A stretch of 64,000 bases of DNA from positions 62,001-126,000 of the forward strand of contig SEMN01000314.1 of the NCBI GenBank assembly GCA_005408345.1, in the 5' to 3' direction. The position numbers were made by a program, and so were the translations under genes. Positions 46,313 through 59,999 of this stretch are shown here, one piece after another (position 1 is the first letter of the stretch; each line of letters begins with the position of its first letter). Below the pieces are notes generated by a model. That model was not told the origin of the DNA. It did not search any database and saw only the letters and a list, made by a program, of their open reading frames with translations. The DNA comes from Macquaria australasica. Lineage: Eukaryota; Chordata; Actinopteri; Centrarchiformes; Percichthyidae.

Positions 46313-48109
46313 TTGTGTGTTGAGCCATTTTTAACCCATGAAACGCAGATTTTTATAAATTTGGTAAGAAATGTCAATATTAACACCAGCATTGATGTGT
46401 TATGTGAGGTGTTTCAGCACAGTACAGTCATATCATTTAGTTTACATGTGCAGTACCTCTTTAACTTCTGAAGGAATTATTTTCTGCTGATTAAGACAGA
46501 ACAGATTTATGGACTTTATGCTATTTCGTTAGCGAATCCTTCAATGTGACACTTGAAAAGCTCCATTCCAAAGCTTTGAGGAAGTAATCTAACTTTCCCG
46601 TGTGTGTGTGTCCTTATCAGCTGTGTGTCACATATCAGCCGGAAGTGACAAGAGACTGTTGAAGTCATGCTGGTGAGTGGGAGGTCCTCTCTGCATCATT
46701 ACTATAACCGGCAAAACGAGGAGGGCTCCAGTTTACAGACTTGGCAAATGCTTACTCATATCTGCTAAGATGCCAGGATGCTTTCTCATACGCGCACTTC
46801 AGTACACAGCCGTGGTTCACCTATTAATTATTCAAGGAGAGAGTTGATATTTAATGTTGTGTTGTAGGGCCTTTTTTTTTAGTGCGCTTTTCCTGCTCTG
46901 CACTCCTTCTCCTGTGCATCTCCTTCATGCTGTATCTCGTATCGTGTGGCACGTCATTCCCACTCACTTTTTTGCATTTCTTTTTTCAAAAAAAGCAAGA
47001 ACCTCTGCTCTGTGGCTCTGCAGCCAAAAGTCAACATGAATGTGTGTGTGTGTGTTGGAGGCTGTGCTCCCTTTTCATGCTTCAGGTGATTTTTACAGTG
47101 TTGAGCAGCAAGAACAGGATACCCTGTACTCTCATCCCTCCATGTCTGCATTATTAATTGTCTGAGGTACCAACCATAGCTATTTGGCCGCTGCAGGCAC
47201 TCAGTACCTAAAATTAAAAGCAGCAATTGCATCCCATTGAAAGACATGATAACACTCTTTAAAGTTACATTTTGCTCGCACAAAAGATTATGCGGACTTA
47301 ATTTAACTGCAAGAGAAAGCAAAAATGACCAAAAAAGGGGTTTAGTAAATATCTTTATTAGCTGTTTTTTGTTTGTGGTCATGTGTGTGAGTACATCTTC
47401 AACTGGCTATACAGCCAAGATTCATGTGCCCATACTGTAGCTGGTAGTGGAGAGGGATTGGTCAATGCAACATAAATGAGGGTGGAACACATTCATCAAG
47501 GTGGCAGAGATTTGAGACTAGAGAGGCCCATCCAATCACCGGCAGAGAATAAAGGGGGAGAGGCATAAAAGTCCGTACAGCAAGGTCATTTGAAAAAGAA
47601 GCTGATAAGACGAAAGGATCAAATCTCCAGTACGGGCAAGGCCCTCCTCTTGATGTCTGTCCCCATTAACTAAAGCCCTCGCCTGGCTCGTACAGTCTCT
47701 GCCACGCCTCAGCTGTCTGATAAAATGAAGGGAAAGTAAAAAAAAAAAAAATAGAAAAGAAGAAGACTCGCCTGCCATGCTTTTACTGCTTTTATTTTGT
47801 CACCAAAATTTATGGCCCTGCTTGTAATTTCGTTTTTTAACCTTTTTTTCCCCTTAGTTCTTGTTCAGATATTACTTTAAATGTTCTGTTTTTATTGTAT
47901 TTTATCGCAGACCGATACCAAACCCAGGTCTGGTTACTATGTGTTTGAGCCTCCTGTCTTGCTGTCATGCAGCCGTCTGATTTGTGGCATCACACAGCCT
48001 TCTTCTGCTCCGGCTGTTTGTGTATTGGAGCATTGGCAGCTGTATTGCTCTCAACACTGCAGTATGGATTTAGTCAGTTTGTGGTTTTACCGCAGTCACA
48101 TTCTGGTGT

Positions 48110-48150
<41 letters not shown>

Positions 48151-51100
48151 AAGCCACATGTACAAAGACACGCACACTCACACACAGTCAATCCTACAGC
48201 AGGTTTACTATGTCACACTGGGGGCTGCTGTGTAATTGGGTGAATCTGCTCTCCAGCACGCTACAGAGATAGCCCTTTAAAATTTCACTTCACTTCTGGG
48301 AGTGTAAACAAACCTTGGGATTACTAGGGGTGTAAATCCACATTCCACCATTTCTGTCGCTCTCCTCCTCTGTCATTTTCCCCCTTTTTTTTTTCTGTCG
48401 GCCACCTACTTTGAGAGTTTAGGGGTAGGTTAGGTGTTTGCTCAGTATTTGGAGTGTCTGTCCTCCTGTGTTTTATAACTGTCAGCATGTTAACAAGCGC
48501 ATGAATGTGTGCCTATCTCCATCGTGGATATGCGTGCAGGTGTGTATTGGCTTGCATAGGTAGAAGCGCGCGCTGTGGGCTGTGTATTTTAGCATGTCTG
48601 TCGTGTGGACACTTTACGTGGTGGCGTGCAGCTTTCTGTCTGTGTGTTCTCTGTGATGGATTGCTTGTCAGGCGGCAGCATAGCACCGCTCTCACTGGCT
48701 GACGAAGACATTAAGTCACCAGTCACGTAGTACGTTTCGACATTCCTCTGGGAGAACGCTTTAACCCTTCTCACTCCAGGACGGCTGTCAGATGACAGAG
48801 TGTATTACTTAGAAGGTGCTCGGCGCTAAAACAAACCACATGGCGGGATTCAGTGAAGTTCAGTCTTAATGCAGTTGTGTGGGAGGTGGGGGACCTCTGT
48901 CACACGTCGCTTTTAGATGGGCCAATTGCTGGGGTTATGGGCTACAGACTGTGTGCTACCACTGTCATCAAGTGGCTTGAGGTTATATATTTTTTATTTT
49001 ACCTCTGCAGGCTATAAGAATAGAAAATATGTAATTGACTGAGGACATCTTCTTGCACTGCAGCAGCCTGGGGGAGTCGTTGTTGAGGGAGGGATGACAA
49101 CGCTTCCCTCCAACTCTGTCCTTTGTTTTTAATGCAACGTCATCCTTAGTGCTGCTGCTGCCCCCAGAATGTGAAAATAGCACGCTCTGAAAGAATGTGA
49201 ATGTTCACACTCACGCCTAAAGCAAATTTACTTTTTTCAGCTGAAAAACTCCCCTGAGTATTACCTGTACACTCAGTCTATACATTTGGAAGGGACTGTG
49301 GATCATTATAGTGTTCATTTTTGCAGGGATTCATATTTTGCGACAAGTTGTTATCCATTAGTGTATTTTAAAATGTACTCAACGATGACAGTTTGGTTTT
49401 TTTTAGTTTAAATTTAGTCATTTTCTTATGCCTTATTTTTATGCCTTATGTTATTACATTATATCAGTGATCCAGTATTAAAGTTTTTCACAATAACATT
49501 ACATATTTATGTCTAAATAAGAAACAATTAAATTTATGGTTTTGGGAAGAAAAAACATCTTTAGTTATTATTTATTAAGCGTATCAGCTAATCTGCTTCA
49601 TCAGGACTAATTTGATTGACATTCAGGGTCTTTAAAAATAATCACAAACTAACAACAATACTGCAATTGAAAATTAACTGACTTAACTCACTGTGGCAAC
49701 AACATCTCAGTGGTGGTCTTCCCTCGTCTTGAATCAGCAAGGCTCCTTCCCTTTCTGCCCAGTGCTGTCTATTTTTCTCGTCTGGGTTTGAAGAGATATC
49801 TTTTGTGCTTTTTCTCCCTACTGATGTGGAGGATTTGATACTGATGACATATGCTGCTAACGTGCTGTGAGAAGCTTGAACTTGATAGACCAGCAGGGAA
49901 ACTGTACAGTTTGTAGACAAGAATGTTCAAATAGGAAGTTTAAGTGTGCAGGACATGTTTTCTTATCGGATATAAGTCAATTCATCCTTATTCCCTTTTT
50001 GTTATATTTTCTGTCTATAAAGGGCATTTTATTATTTTAGTCTATTCCATGGTGTGCAGTAGCTCTCCATTCACACAGAAATACTGTATATAAACACACA
50101 CACTGGGAGTTGTCTGCTGTTGGCCATTGAGCAGCTCAGCTGGAACCGTATTGGGCTACACGCCTCGTTAAGGGCATTTTGGCAACAGTGTATACATAAG
50201 TAATTCATTTCTGGTATTAAGTAATAACTTTGATCTCTGGTTTACCACTTTGAGGAGCTAGTGCTGATGTAGTGCGGCAAAAATATTAACCGCAAGTTCA
50301 TTTCCCACCACAGTTTTGCATTATGCTGAAACTTGTTTTTTTTTTTCTTCATTTTTCCTTTTTTTTATTGAGGAGGCATAATTCACCTTAAACACCCTTG
50401 CCCCTGTGGCAGTGTTCTCAAATTAAGCAACATTTTATTCATTTACCCATGACAAAGTTGTTCATTAGACAATATACTTTGCCTTATTCTTTGTTATTAC
50501 CTTGCCATTGTAAATGCCTTGGGAGCAATTAAACATGTGAAGTGCCCAATTTTCCATCCTCGACTTCCAGTCCTGAACTCTATCTGCATGTTGCACACAT
50601 TTCCTATGAACTAATTAAAGTGAATCAATGACACAACCCTTTAAAATGGCGGCATATGTCACGGCCATCAGTGGGGAACAAAGGACCCTCTTAATTATTT
50701 TGTTCCTGCCGTTCCTGTAAACGGCTTGTCAGGGTAGCAGACTCAGTAGCCGACTCGTTGAAATAGGGATGTCATATACACACACAGACACGTATTGTAC
50801 ACACACACACACACATTGACAAACACTGGCCCCAGTTTCTCTGTGACGGCTCCCTCTCTGTCTTATAAAAGACTAGTAATTGTACTACAACAATGACAAT
50901 GTAAGTGCTTAAGTGTGACGGTCCCTTACTCCTCAAAAGTGCAGCGTCCCTTATCCATCATTGGCTCTGGGGAACAATTTCTTGGATGCTGACAACCATA
51001 TCTTGATATTTTTTCCTGTTGTAAGCCCTCCTCTGGCCCATGTTGTATGTGGCCAAGTCCAATTTTGAAAAAGTGTGTTACAGCCTGAAATAAACACATA

Positions 51101-52730
51101 TATCCTGATCTTTTCAGCCTCCGCAGGGTGTTCCTCATTCATTAGCCCCGTTCCTCAGCTGTGTTCTGCGGTCCTGCTGAAACACGCAGTTTAGCATGAG
51201 TATGCATTAGTCCTGTTATGAAGACTGATGGGCTGAGGGAGACCATGTTTTTTTCCTGCCGTGCAATTATTTACTGTGCCTCTCTGTAATCTGAAATACT
51301 TGCATCTTCCTGATATAAATATAAAACGTCATGGTAGAGGACAGCCACCACTTTTAGTCACAGCCCAGGCTGTAGATCATGCAAGTGTTTGGTGGAAATG
51401 GTGACAAATGAAGGGGTGGGAGGTTTGAGGCTGCATTGGCAAATGACAAAAAGTTCACACATGCCAGTTGTTTATGAGCGTGTTTATTTGTTTAAGGGTT
51501 TCCCTCAATGCCCATCTGCAGTGTTGCCATAAATGCCCATCTGCAGCCCAGGAATCTAAAACTGGCTTTGACTACTGTAGGAAAATCAACTGGCGGTGCT
51601 CCAAGTATGTCATCTTCTCCTCTGAGAGAATAGACGGACGGGGATGGATGGATGGATGAAAGGATGCCTCGACACGCTTGTTTTCTCCACCTCGTTACAA
51701 CCGTTTCTGTGTTATCAAGAGCTTTGGCCTGCCACACTACAGCACAGAACAACACTTTGTATTTGACAATACTCTGCCTCACAGCGCTAATCGCCTCTTA
51801 ATTCTTGCGTTATACCCCATCCGTGCGCATGCATTTCAATCAAATAGGTGGTACAAAAATGTCCAAAAATAGTGCTGGTGGCACTGCCTGGAGAGATGGG
51901 CTGTCAGTCTCCCTGTCTGATCATGAGCTATTATCCTCTCTGCCCACAGACAGGATAGAGAGCTACACCAGTGTCTATGTGATCATGATCAATACATAAT
52001 CACTTTCCTGTCACTGCAATGGCGCTATCAGGGGACAGACCAGCCATTTTAGAAAAAAAGGGTTTGGCACGCCATCTTTCTGACCTAGAAAAGCGGGAGG
52101 GAGGATGAGCAGTGGCTAAGTGAAGGCTGGACTCATTTAAACAGTCATTGCCATGGGATGCATTATTACATTTCCACAATGTTTGGGTTCATTACATTAG
52201 TTTGCAATGTGCTGTTGTAAGAAAAGTGACAGATATGAGACCAGAAAAAATTTTACTGACCAACAGATGGACTGACTACCGTCTAATTCTAAATGACAGG
52301 AAAGCAACTACAGTAAGCATGCAGTTAACATCATTTATTACAGGCTTTGTTGAACAATTGTCTAATTGGCCAATTAATGTATTCTGAGCTTTGCCATTTC
52401 TGAATAATAACACATTTCACATTTATTTAGTCACAGTCTATTTGGTCTATTTTTGTTGATAGTCTTCGATTGTGAAGATTTTTCCAATACAAATGTTAAA
52501 TTTTCCTGAGCGAATGAAACATCATAATGCCAGTTAGAGGCTCAGCAGTCTTTCTGCAGAAATGTTGGGTATATAAGGCCAACACAGCATCACAGATTTT
52601 TTTCGTGAAATAAACAGACATTTAGAAAACTGTGTTAGAGCATGTAAGATTTGCGAACAATACAGATACCGCTGCAGCATTAACATCACATTGGACACAC
52701 GTATGGTGCATCATAATTGCATCGTCTGTT
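46313..52730. other. Intronic, mostly unique sequence with microsatellites
   Basis: No gene was recognised. The stretch contains the CA run 48111-48148, a T-rich patch near 50337-50366, a CA run at 50799-50815 and a GGAT run at 51642-51658. The minus-strand frame 46954-47382 (142 codons) has no recognisable domain and is treated as chance. Confidence 0.55.
48111..48148. repeat. (CA)n microsatellite
   Basis: This is an uninterrupted run of about 19 CA dinucleotides, the longest CA tract in the window. Confidence 0.97.
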
Positions 52731-53226
52731 AAGGCCAGTTCAGACCAAAGATTCGCAACGAGAAAAAAATGTTTTAGAATGTCACAGGGAAAAGTTGCAG
52801 TGGTGTGAACTGGCCCGTCTCAGCTCGACTCAAGCCGGCTGATGGCGTCGCCTGCGACTCAGCTTCTCAAATCGCCAGCGGCTGGTTTTAGAACGTAAGG
52901 CAAGTCATCTGTTTCAATTGCCAATAAGCTTGCAGTGAAGTCAGGTGGTCATCTCATTTTTTTATGTTTTTGCCATTTCATTAATACTAGAAATGCAACT
53001 GTAGCAAGAAACTCACTATCACTATCCTCATTCATATTTTAAGACGCTACAAATTATATCCAGCTACAAAAAAAGCCTGAAAAGCCGGCAGTTAGAACGG
53101 AGGTACAGAGAGTCGTTGCTATGGAAACGATACACTGTCTCGTCTAGTTTCAGAACGTTGCAGACCCGGCGCATTGCAAGTGGTTGCACTTGTCTCATCG
53201 TGAATCTTTGGTCTGAACTGGGCTTT
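52731..53226. mobile_element. About 496-bp MITE with GTTCAGACCAAAGATTC terminal repeats
   Basis: The left end AAGGCCAGTTCAGACCAAAG continues GATTCGCAACGAGA. The right end, in reverse complement, reads AAAGCCCAGTTCAGACCAAA and continues GATTCACGATGAGA. The inverted repeats are therefore more than 30 bp and match at nearly all positions. No transposase is encoded. The flanking TT/TTA bases could be a short target duplication, but this is ambiguous. Internally CpG-rich words (GCGTCGCCTGCGACTC) contrast with the AT-rich surroundings. Confidence 0.8.
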
Positions 53227-56200
53227 TACACTTACATGCTGAACAGGTTCACAGAGATCTCATGCTTGTTTGGTATCAAGCTATTTATAGTTTGTCTAAC
53301 GTCATGGCAATGGTATCCAGACCATAACATGACCTTTTATGAACAAAATGGGTAAAAAAAATTTGTGAATGAGAGTTAATTGTTTTGTGAATGGGCATTG
53401 ATACATTCTTCAAATAAAGCTTGTAAGGTTATTGAAATGGCTCTCCTAATACCACGTCAATGTTTATTTTGCAGCTTTACCAGTAGATATTGTGTGTTCT
53501 CTTTAGAGCTGTCTAGTCTCTGTTTTACTAGCTTCTGTAACTCAATGCAATCTCTCATTCAGCATTTCTTTCATCTGCCTTTTTGAAAGAATTAAGTGTG
53601 TTCCTGGGGTTTACTTTCCATATTCTAAGACAAATCAATATCCACTACATCTACTACACTACTGCTGCTATAAGAAATTGAAACCTTCATGATTTCAACA
53701 AAGTTAAACAATGATTACTTGCGTCATTGTAATAAGGTTTTGTCTATGTCCATAAACTTCACCAACGCACTTTTCTAAAGTCATTTAGTTCAGTCCTCTC
53801 TGTCCTGCTAACAGAGGCCCCTTTACTCGCCTCATTTGTCAAGCTGTGACATTTAGCCCGCAAAGGTGTAGGGCTTATGGGAAATGGTGTTCATTAAGGG
53901 CTGCTGAAAAACAGAAACATTAAATAAACTACGATATTAGATACTTTTTCAAAACATGACACGACATACTGTTGAGAAAGGCTCTGCTTCAAGGCTGTGC
54001 CAGTGTTGGTAAAAATGTCAGTGGGATTTTGAATGAGCTTTTCTTACTTCTGGAACAAAACCTGGAAGTTTCTGTTTCACTTTGGCTCTCTATTATAGCT
54101 ACTAGCTAACTGTTTTAGCTGCTCGCTGTAGCAGCTAGTTAGTGTGCAATTTTGTATGCAGCAGGTAACTTGTAGCTAACAAGCTGACATTATATTAAAC
54201 CAAAATAAGTCACATTTTTCTGTAAAGGATTGATCAAAAACAGCCATATCTGTTCAGTTCCTCTGAGTGAGTAGTATTAGCTGAAAACCCTATCTTTTTT
54301 TTTTTTTAAGAAAACTTTCTAATACCTAATATTTGCTTTGTGCGAACCTTACTGTTACAATAAACCACCAAGAATTATGGGCTGTCGCACACTACTGCCC
54401 CTCTGCCCCTCTCTCTGTTTCTCCCTGTGTTTCTCCCTCTCTCTTTCGACCCCTGCAGTGTAAAGCCAGTCAGACATAAACAGTATTGTTTTACCCGGGT
54501 AGGGCTCACAGCAGGGCACTGTTAGCCCCACGCCTCATGCAGCCCACAGCTCTCCCCATGCCTCAGTGATATCCCTCCTCTATGGCTCAGTGCCTGCATA
54601 CATATGAATGCCCCCTGTCTTCTACCCTTCACGCTTCTGAGCTGGTCCAAGCTGAGCAGAGCTGAGATGTTACACAGCTGTCATACTTGTTGGATGGAGG
54701 GATATGGAGGAGAAGTCTAGTATTCCAGCAATAGTAAATGAACTGTAATGACACATTCTTTTGAGTGATTATAGGTATGATGGTACTTGAGCTGAGAGTG
54801 CTTCCCTGTGGTGCGGTTTGCTGAGTTGTACTAAGCATGCTGAGGGTGAATTCTGGGAAATGGGGGAAAAAGCAACTCATGTTCTTGTGAGATCAACTGG
54901 AAAATAGAACCTTTGTGCATATAAACACTGTAAGGAAGACACTAATAGTTTTGTGCGGTGCAGTGTTTTGCACGTCGCATAATATCTCATAAAGTGAGCT
55001 GTATCTTTGCATAATATCTTTTGTACAATAGTTTGATGTTTTATTTCATCCAGTTTTTCAAGACACTTAATTGTGGAGGAGCCCATCACACACCATTTCA
55101 AACAATGGTGTTAATTTAACAAGAACATACAGCATTCCTCATTTTCGTTTCATCAACCAGCAGCCTTTTTTGTTGCCCCCTAGCTGGGGTAAATGCACAT
55201 CTTAAATTTGAACATTTTGGACACTTATTTTTTTGTGCTTATGTATTTCCTGTATGTCAACTGACATTATTTTTTTAATGGAGATACTCCTGACAAGTCC
55301 CAAAAATATCTGTGAAAAATACCTATTTATAGATGAAGCTGCAGACAAGTGTATTGTTTAATTTTCAATTTAATTTCCTGTTCCTGCCACCCTGCAGTGT
55401 ACAGTAAGTGTCTGCAAATGAGCATCTCGTGATTGGCTCAAAGCTACATCTTTATGACCCTCCACTGTTTGATTATTTTCACAGTACTTCTAAGGAAATT
55501 AGCAGGCCATACAGATGAAGCTGTGTCGTGGGATAATGCGTTACATAAATAAGCTGCAGTGTCCTTCCTCCGCAGCCATTGTGTGTCACATCGGCCTGCA
55601 TCCCCCAATTTATCCTCCCTCTGGTTCAAGGAAGATTCCTATTGATTTCCTATCACTGAGCCAGTGCACAGAGTAAATAGGAAGTGGGTGCCCTATTATT
55701 TCTGTCGGTTGATAAAACAGGAGGCTAGACCCCCATGTCTTTATTCTGGGGCTCCTTTAGTAACCGCAGGCCATTCAACCAAAAGAAAAAAAAAACAGCT
55801 GTAAATTTGATGTAAATGCCTCATATACAGTAATGGCAGTGGTTTAAATTATTAGTGTGGTATTAAATCCTGTGAACTTTAGGACGTGATGAATGAGATT
55901 ACACTTAGCGTGGGAAAACAACCGTTGATGCAGGCTGTATTTTCATACATGCTTAATGCGTGTCACTCTGTGGGCTACTGCCCAAACCAACAGAGGGGGG
56001 ATTTGCTTTCCCAGGAAAAGGTTATATGCAATCTTTCACTGTCTGGGCATCTGCTAGACAGCAGGAGAAAAGTGAGACTAATCCATTTAGACAGGTAATA
56101 GCATGATTGCACCCACTTGCACATTTCTGGAACAGGTTTGACAAAGAATGGTGTGTAAGTAACAGTTTTTTAGGTAGAAAAGTTGCCACAGCAGTACAGT

Positions 56201-57918
56201 GCACAGGACATCACTTGCATTCTGGGTGAGCATTTTCCATTTTCCATTGCAGGCTTTCTACATACCTAATTCCTCCCTCCACGGTTTTTGTTTTTAGCAG
56301 GCATTCAGCTGTTTCATCCCTGGAAGTTTATAGGTGTTGTGTTGCTATTATTGTAATCGCCACAATGCTACAGGCTTCAAATAAAAGCCAGAGACAATAT
56401 TCCTTCTACAGTTGAGTCTCTGTGCCCATTGCCTGGCCCTACAGCTGCATCCATTTCTGCAGTGTCCCTGGAATTTCTGTGCATTATCAAGGGGAAGGAC
56501 GAGCTAATCTGCACTGATTTGAAACAGGACCAAAACACTGGCTTTCCTAATCCCTCATTTTTTTATCAGGGGTGGTGAGGAGTATTTTACCCTGTGGGAG
56601 GGAAAGGAAGAGGGAGCTATTTCATGCTTCACTGGTTCCACTGTTTTTATGAAGATTTTTTTTCCTACCCTCCACTTCCCCCACTTCAATCCATAGTGTA
56701 ACTGAATTTATAAAGCCTGTTTGCAATAGTCAGACACCTTTTAGAAGTACGAAGGTACTTTTCATAATTAGGGATGTGTAGATGGCTGCCTTCTCCCTCT
56801 GTAGTAGTAGTAATTTAACTTTAAGGCAGATAAGGCTCTGTATCTCTGAGAAAAGGAGGTGCAATTTCCTTAGCTGTCTCTCATTTTATTCATTTGACAA
56901 TTGGCAAACACCTATGGCACACAGGATATAATTTGCTTCCCAGCATTACTGCATGAGCGCACCAGTTTGGATTATTGCACACATCTGTGGGATATAATTC
57001 ATATAATTATGTTTCCTAACATTCTGTCAATTAATTATTTGTTTATTTACTTATCACTTAACACGTTTGTTGGAAATGTCCACATAATGCCAGGCTTTCA
57101 GGCAGAACTGTGACTAGCACACACGGATACCCTCACACAGAGGTGTCATCCTATATGGTGTGTAGATTTGAAGTAATGCGAGATTTTCAACAACACACAT
57201 TCAGTTTATGGAGAGTACATTCAATGCAATGATATGCAGTGTTAATAGCTATTGAAATGTGATAACTGGAATATCATGCTGGCCGTTTATTTCATGTAAA
57301 TTGAGAGTAAGGGACCTGAGCAGAAGTTCAGTTGATTCAACTAGAGCAAATTCCAAGTCTATCAGCAGCTGACATCAAGTTATAATGTGCTGGGGTTTTT
57401 TTTGTGGTAGTGCTATCGTAGCAAGCAGAAACACAGAAAGAAAGCGAGCTCATTGATCTGCTGTGATCTAAACACTGCAAAAGGCATGGGGTGTAACAAG
57501 AAGTATGAAATTTACAAGCTAAGCTTTGGCAACACAACAGCACGGGTCATCATAAGACTATGAATTACTAGAACACCTCTGTCTCAGAGGACCACTTGAG
57601 GCTCCCTCACTGTGAAATAATTGGGTTGCAACAGTGAAACTGCTACTCCAGTTAGAGTGCAAAGGTGGCTTTTGCTTTGTTTTGCTGTTACAAGACCACA
57701 GACACGGCAGTGACTATTAATCAATGGTTGACACGTGTAGCTGGCGTCATAGAGCAGGAGATAAGTTAAAAAAACTGTACCATGTGGATCTAAAAAACAT
57801 CTTTGTAGTGCTATTTATGAAAGGCCCTTTCTGTTTTGCAGTGCAATGGTTTGGTTTGGAGCTAAAATATGTATTCTCAGAGCTTGTTTTGAACTTCTTG
57901 TAGGTTAGATGTATATAT
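53227..57918. other. Intronic, mostly unique sequence
   Basis: No gene was recognised. A region of repeated AGCTA words (54095-54185; TAGCTACTAGCTAACT and GCAGCTAGTTAGT) hints at an eroded inverted repeat. T and A homopolymers are scattered. Confidence 0.55.
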
Positions 57919-58110
57919 TAAGGGCGTTTTCACACCTGTAGTTGGTTTGCTCTGGTCCGAATCAGTTGATGAGTTTGTAAACTTGGAGCGTTTTCCTCTT
58001 GGTAAAAATCCAAGCGAACTAAAATGCATCACTACAAACCACGTGAGAACATTCACTCTGCTTATTGGTCAGATGTGTCTGATGTGTACTAACAGAACTA
58101 ACAGAAGATG
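57919..58110. repeat. Probable TTTTCACACCTG-type interspersed repeat
   Basis: AGGGCGTTTTCACACCTGTA followed by GCTCTGGTCCGAATCAG and CCAAGCGAACTAAAATGCAT recalls the terminus of a common fish DNA element. The right end was not found. No coding capacity is seen. Confidence 0.4.
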
Positions 58111-58793
58111 TCTAGTGTGTGGGTTACACACTGTGTTTCCAACACATCTGGCATTTTTTATTTTCATGTTTTAATTCATGACTGAAACCTCTGAATCACA
58201 ATGTCAGAGCCAACACTCGTACTTGGTGCAGGTCTTCACTACAAGCCTTTCCGTCTGCAGTGGACAGATTTAGGTGCCTGTGGTGGGACCTGTGCCGTCT
58301 GCAACGAGGGACGTCTCCCTTTGTTGTCAGAATACCTCTAAACATCTTTCACAGAAACAATTACCATACCATCTGTAGCTTCCTGCCAGCATGTTGCTCA
58401 CTGTCAGCATGTCAGCTTCTTTTCTCTCCTTCTTCCTCCCTCCCTCTCCCTCTCACAATCCCTCACACTGAGACTTCTGAGGAGCTAGGTCACTGTGAAT
58501 TAAAATGGATGAGTTTAATTGCGTTAATAGTCTCTTTATATTCCATTTTTCAGTGCATTTTTTCCTGATACCTTGTAATAGAGCTGTGAATGGTGAATTG
58601 AATTGTCACTAATCTATTTTCCGATTTGCCTTGAGCGTTTGGCAGAGTTGGTGTATTGATGAAGGTCCTTGCATACATTTTCTGCAAACCTCATTTAATA
58701 AAGAACCTCATTTCTGCTACATTGAGTATTGTTGGTGTGAAGGTAATGGCTAATTGCTCTAGTGTTAAAGGAATAGTGACATCCGTTTAGCAT

Positions 58794-59999
58794 TTAAACC
58801 CTCTGATGCACAAAATGGGTCAAAGTGCTTTGTATCTTTGCATGTTATTGCATTTTATTACTCAATATTTAATGAATTCCTCAACTAAGTTGTTTTTTTA
58901 ACATCACAGACACTCATCTTAATGTTATCTTATTTTTGCATGAAAAACATTTTTGTATCACTACCCCAAAAAATGCACAGCAGGGGTCAAAAATTACCCA
59001 TATGTATTCTCAATGGAATTATCTTGACTGTCGTGACACATACATTTATTATTGTACTTTTCACCTCAGAATATACATTGTGTGCACATACATCATTCTG
59101 TGAATTTGTTTATGGTTAGAAATATGTGAGAATAGAATAGTTATATGTTAAAAATCATTGTTGAGATGTCTTGACCTATTGTGTTTTAGCCAACTAGCTG
59201 TTAACCTGTTATAATAGCTAGCTGTTGACAGCTGTGGTGTTTTAGCTAGTAGAGAGAGAGAGAGAGAGAGATGCAAAATCCATTGTATAAGGCCACAATT
59301 AGTGGCAGGAGATATGACATCTGAAGACGTCCAGGGCAGCACACAGACCAGAACAGAACAGAGTTTTTATCAGTATAGTTCACTACAATGTTCAGAAAGC
59401 AAGCAGCTGGTGCTCTCACTGCAACAGACCCATGTGCAAGGATCATAGGTACAAACACACTGTGGTTAATTGTTATGACTGTCCGTAATGAGAAAACAAC
59501 AAAGGAATACATGTGGATATCGCTATTGTTAAGTTTAGAGGGTTTTATTTAATCACTATTGTTCACGACAGTCTTAATGGTAATGAACACTGACATCCAG
59601 ATCCAGCGGCGGACTCACAAAGTCACAAATGAATACATTTCAAGTACTGATTGCTTTTTTGTATAGTACAAGTATGATTATGTTTTGTCTCTTTATAGAA
59701 AAGAAATTATACTGTTGACTTTGATCCTGGCGGCTCACTGCAAGTTTTAGTTAGATGTGTAAACAACATTTTTTTTCACCACATAGCAAGACAGAGAAAT
59801 TAATATAATGACTTTTAATAATAAAAACTAAATAATTAATTATTTCTTAAAATCCTGGTTGATGACATAATTTTGTTAAAAACATATTACAAAGAAACAT
59901 TCAGCTATGTTTTAAATAATACTGAAAATGAACACGGGCCATTTGTGACCCATGTTGTGCATTAAAAGGCTTTGAATCTGTTGTGCATCAGAGGGTTAA
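58794..59999. mobile_element. 1.2-kb non-autonomous element with TTAA-flanked inverted repeats
   Basis: ACCCTCTGATGCACAAAATG at the left (from 58798) mirrors the right end TTGTGCATCAGAGGG (59981-59995). A second inner word, ATGGGTCAAAG, mirrors GTGACCCAT near the right end. TTAA lies directly outside both ends (58794-58797 and 59996-59999), as expected for piggyBac-type insertion. The interior is AT-rich and holds an AG run (59251-59271). No transposase is encoded. Confidence 0.75.
59251..59271. repeat. (AG)n microsatellite
   Basis: This is a run of about 10 AG dinucleotides within the TTAA-flanked element. Confidence 0.95.

Noticed and set aside
46954..47382. Minus-strand open frame of 142 codons with hydrophobic stretches
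   Set aside because: The hydrophobic stretches come from T/A-rich sequence. No family resemblance and no supporting context.
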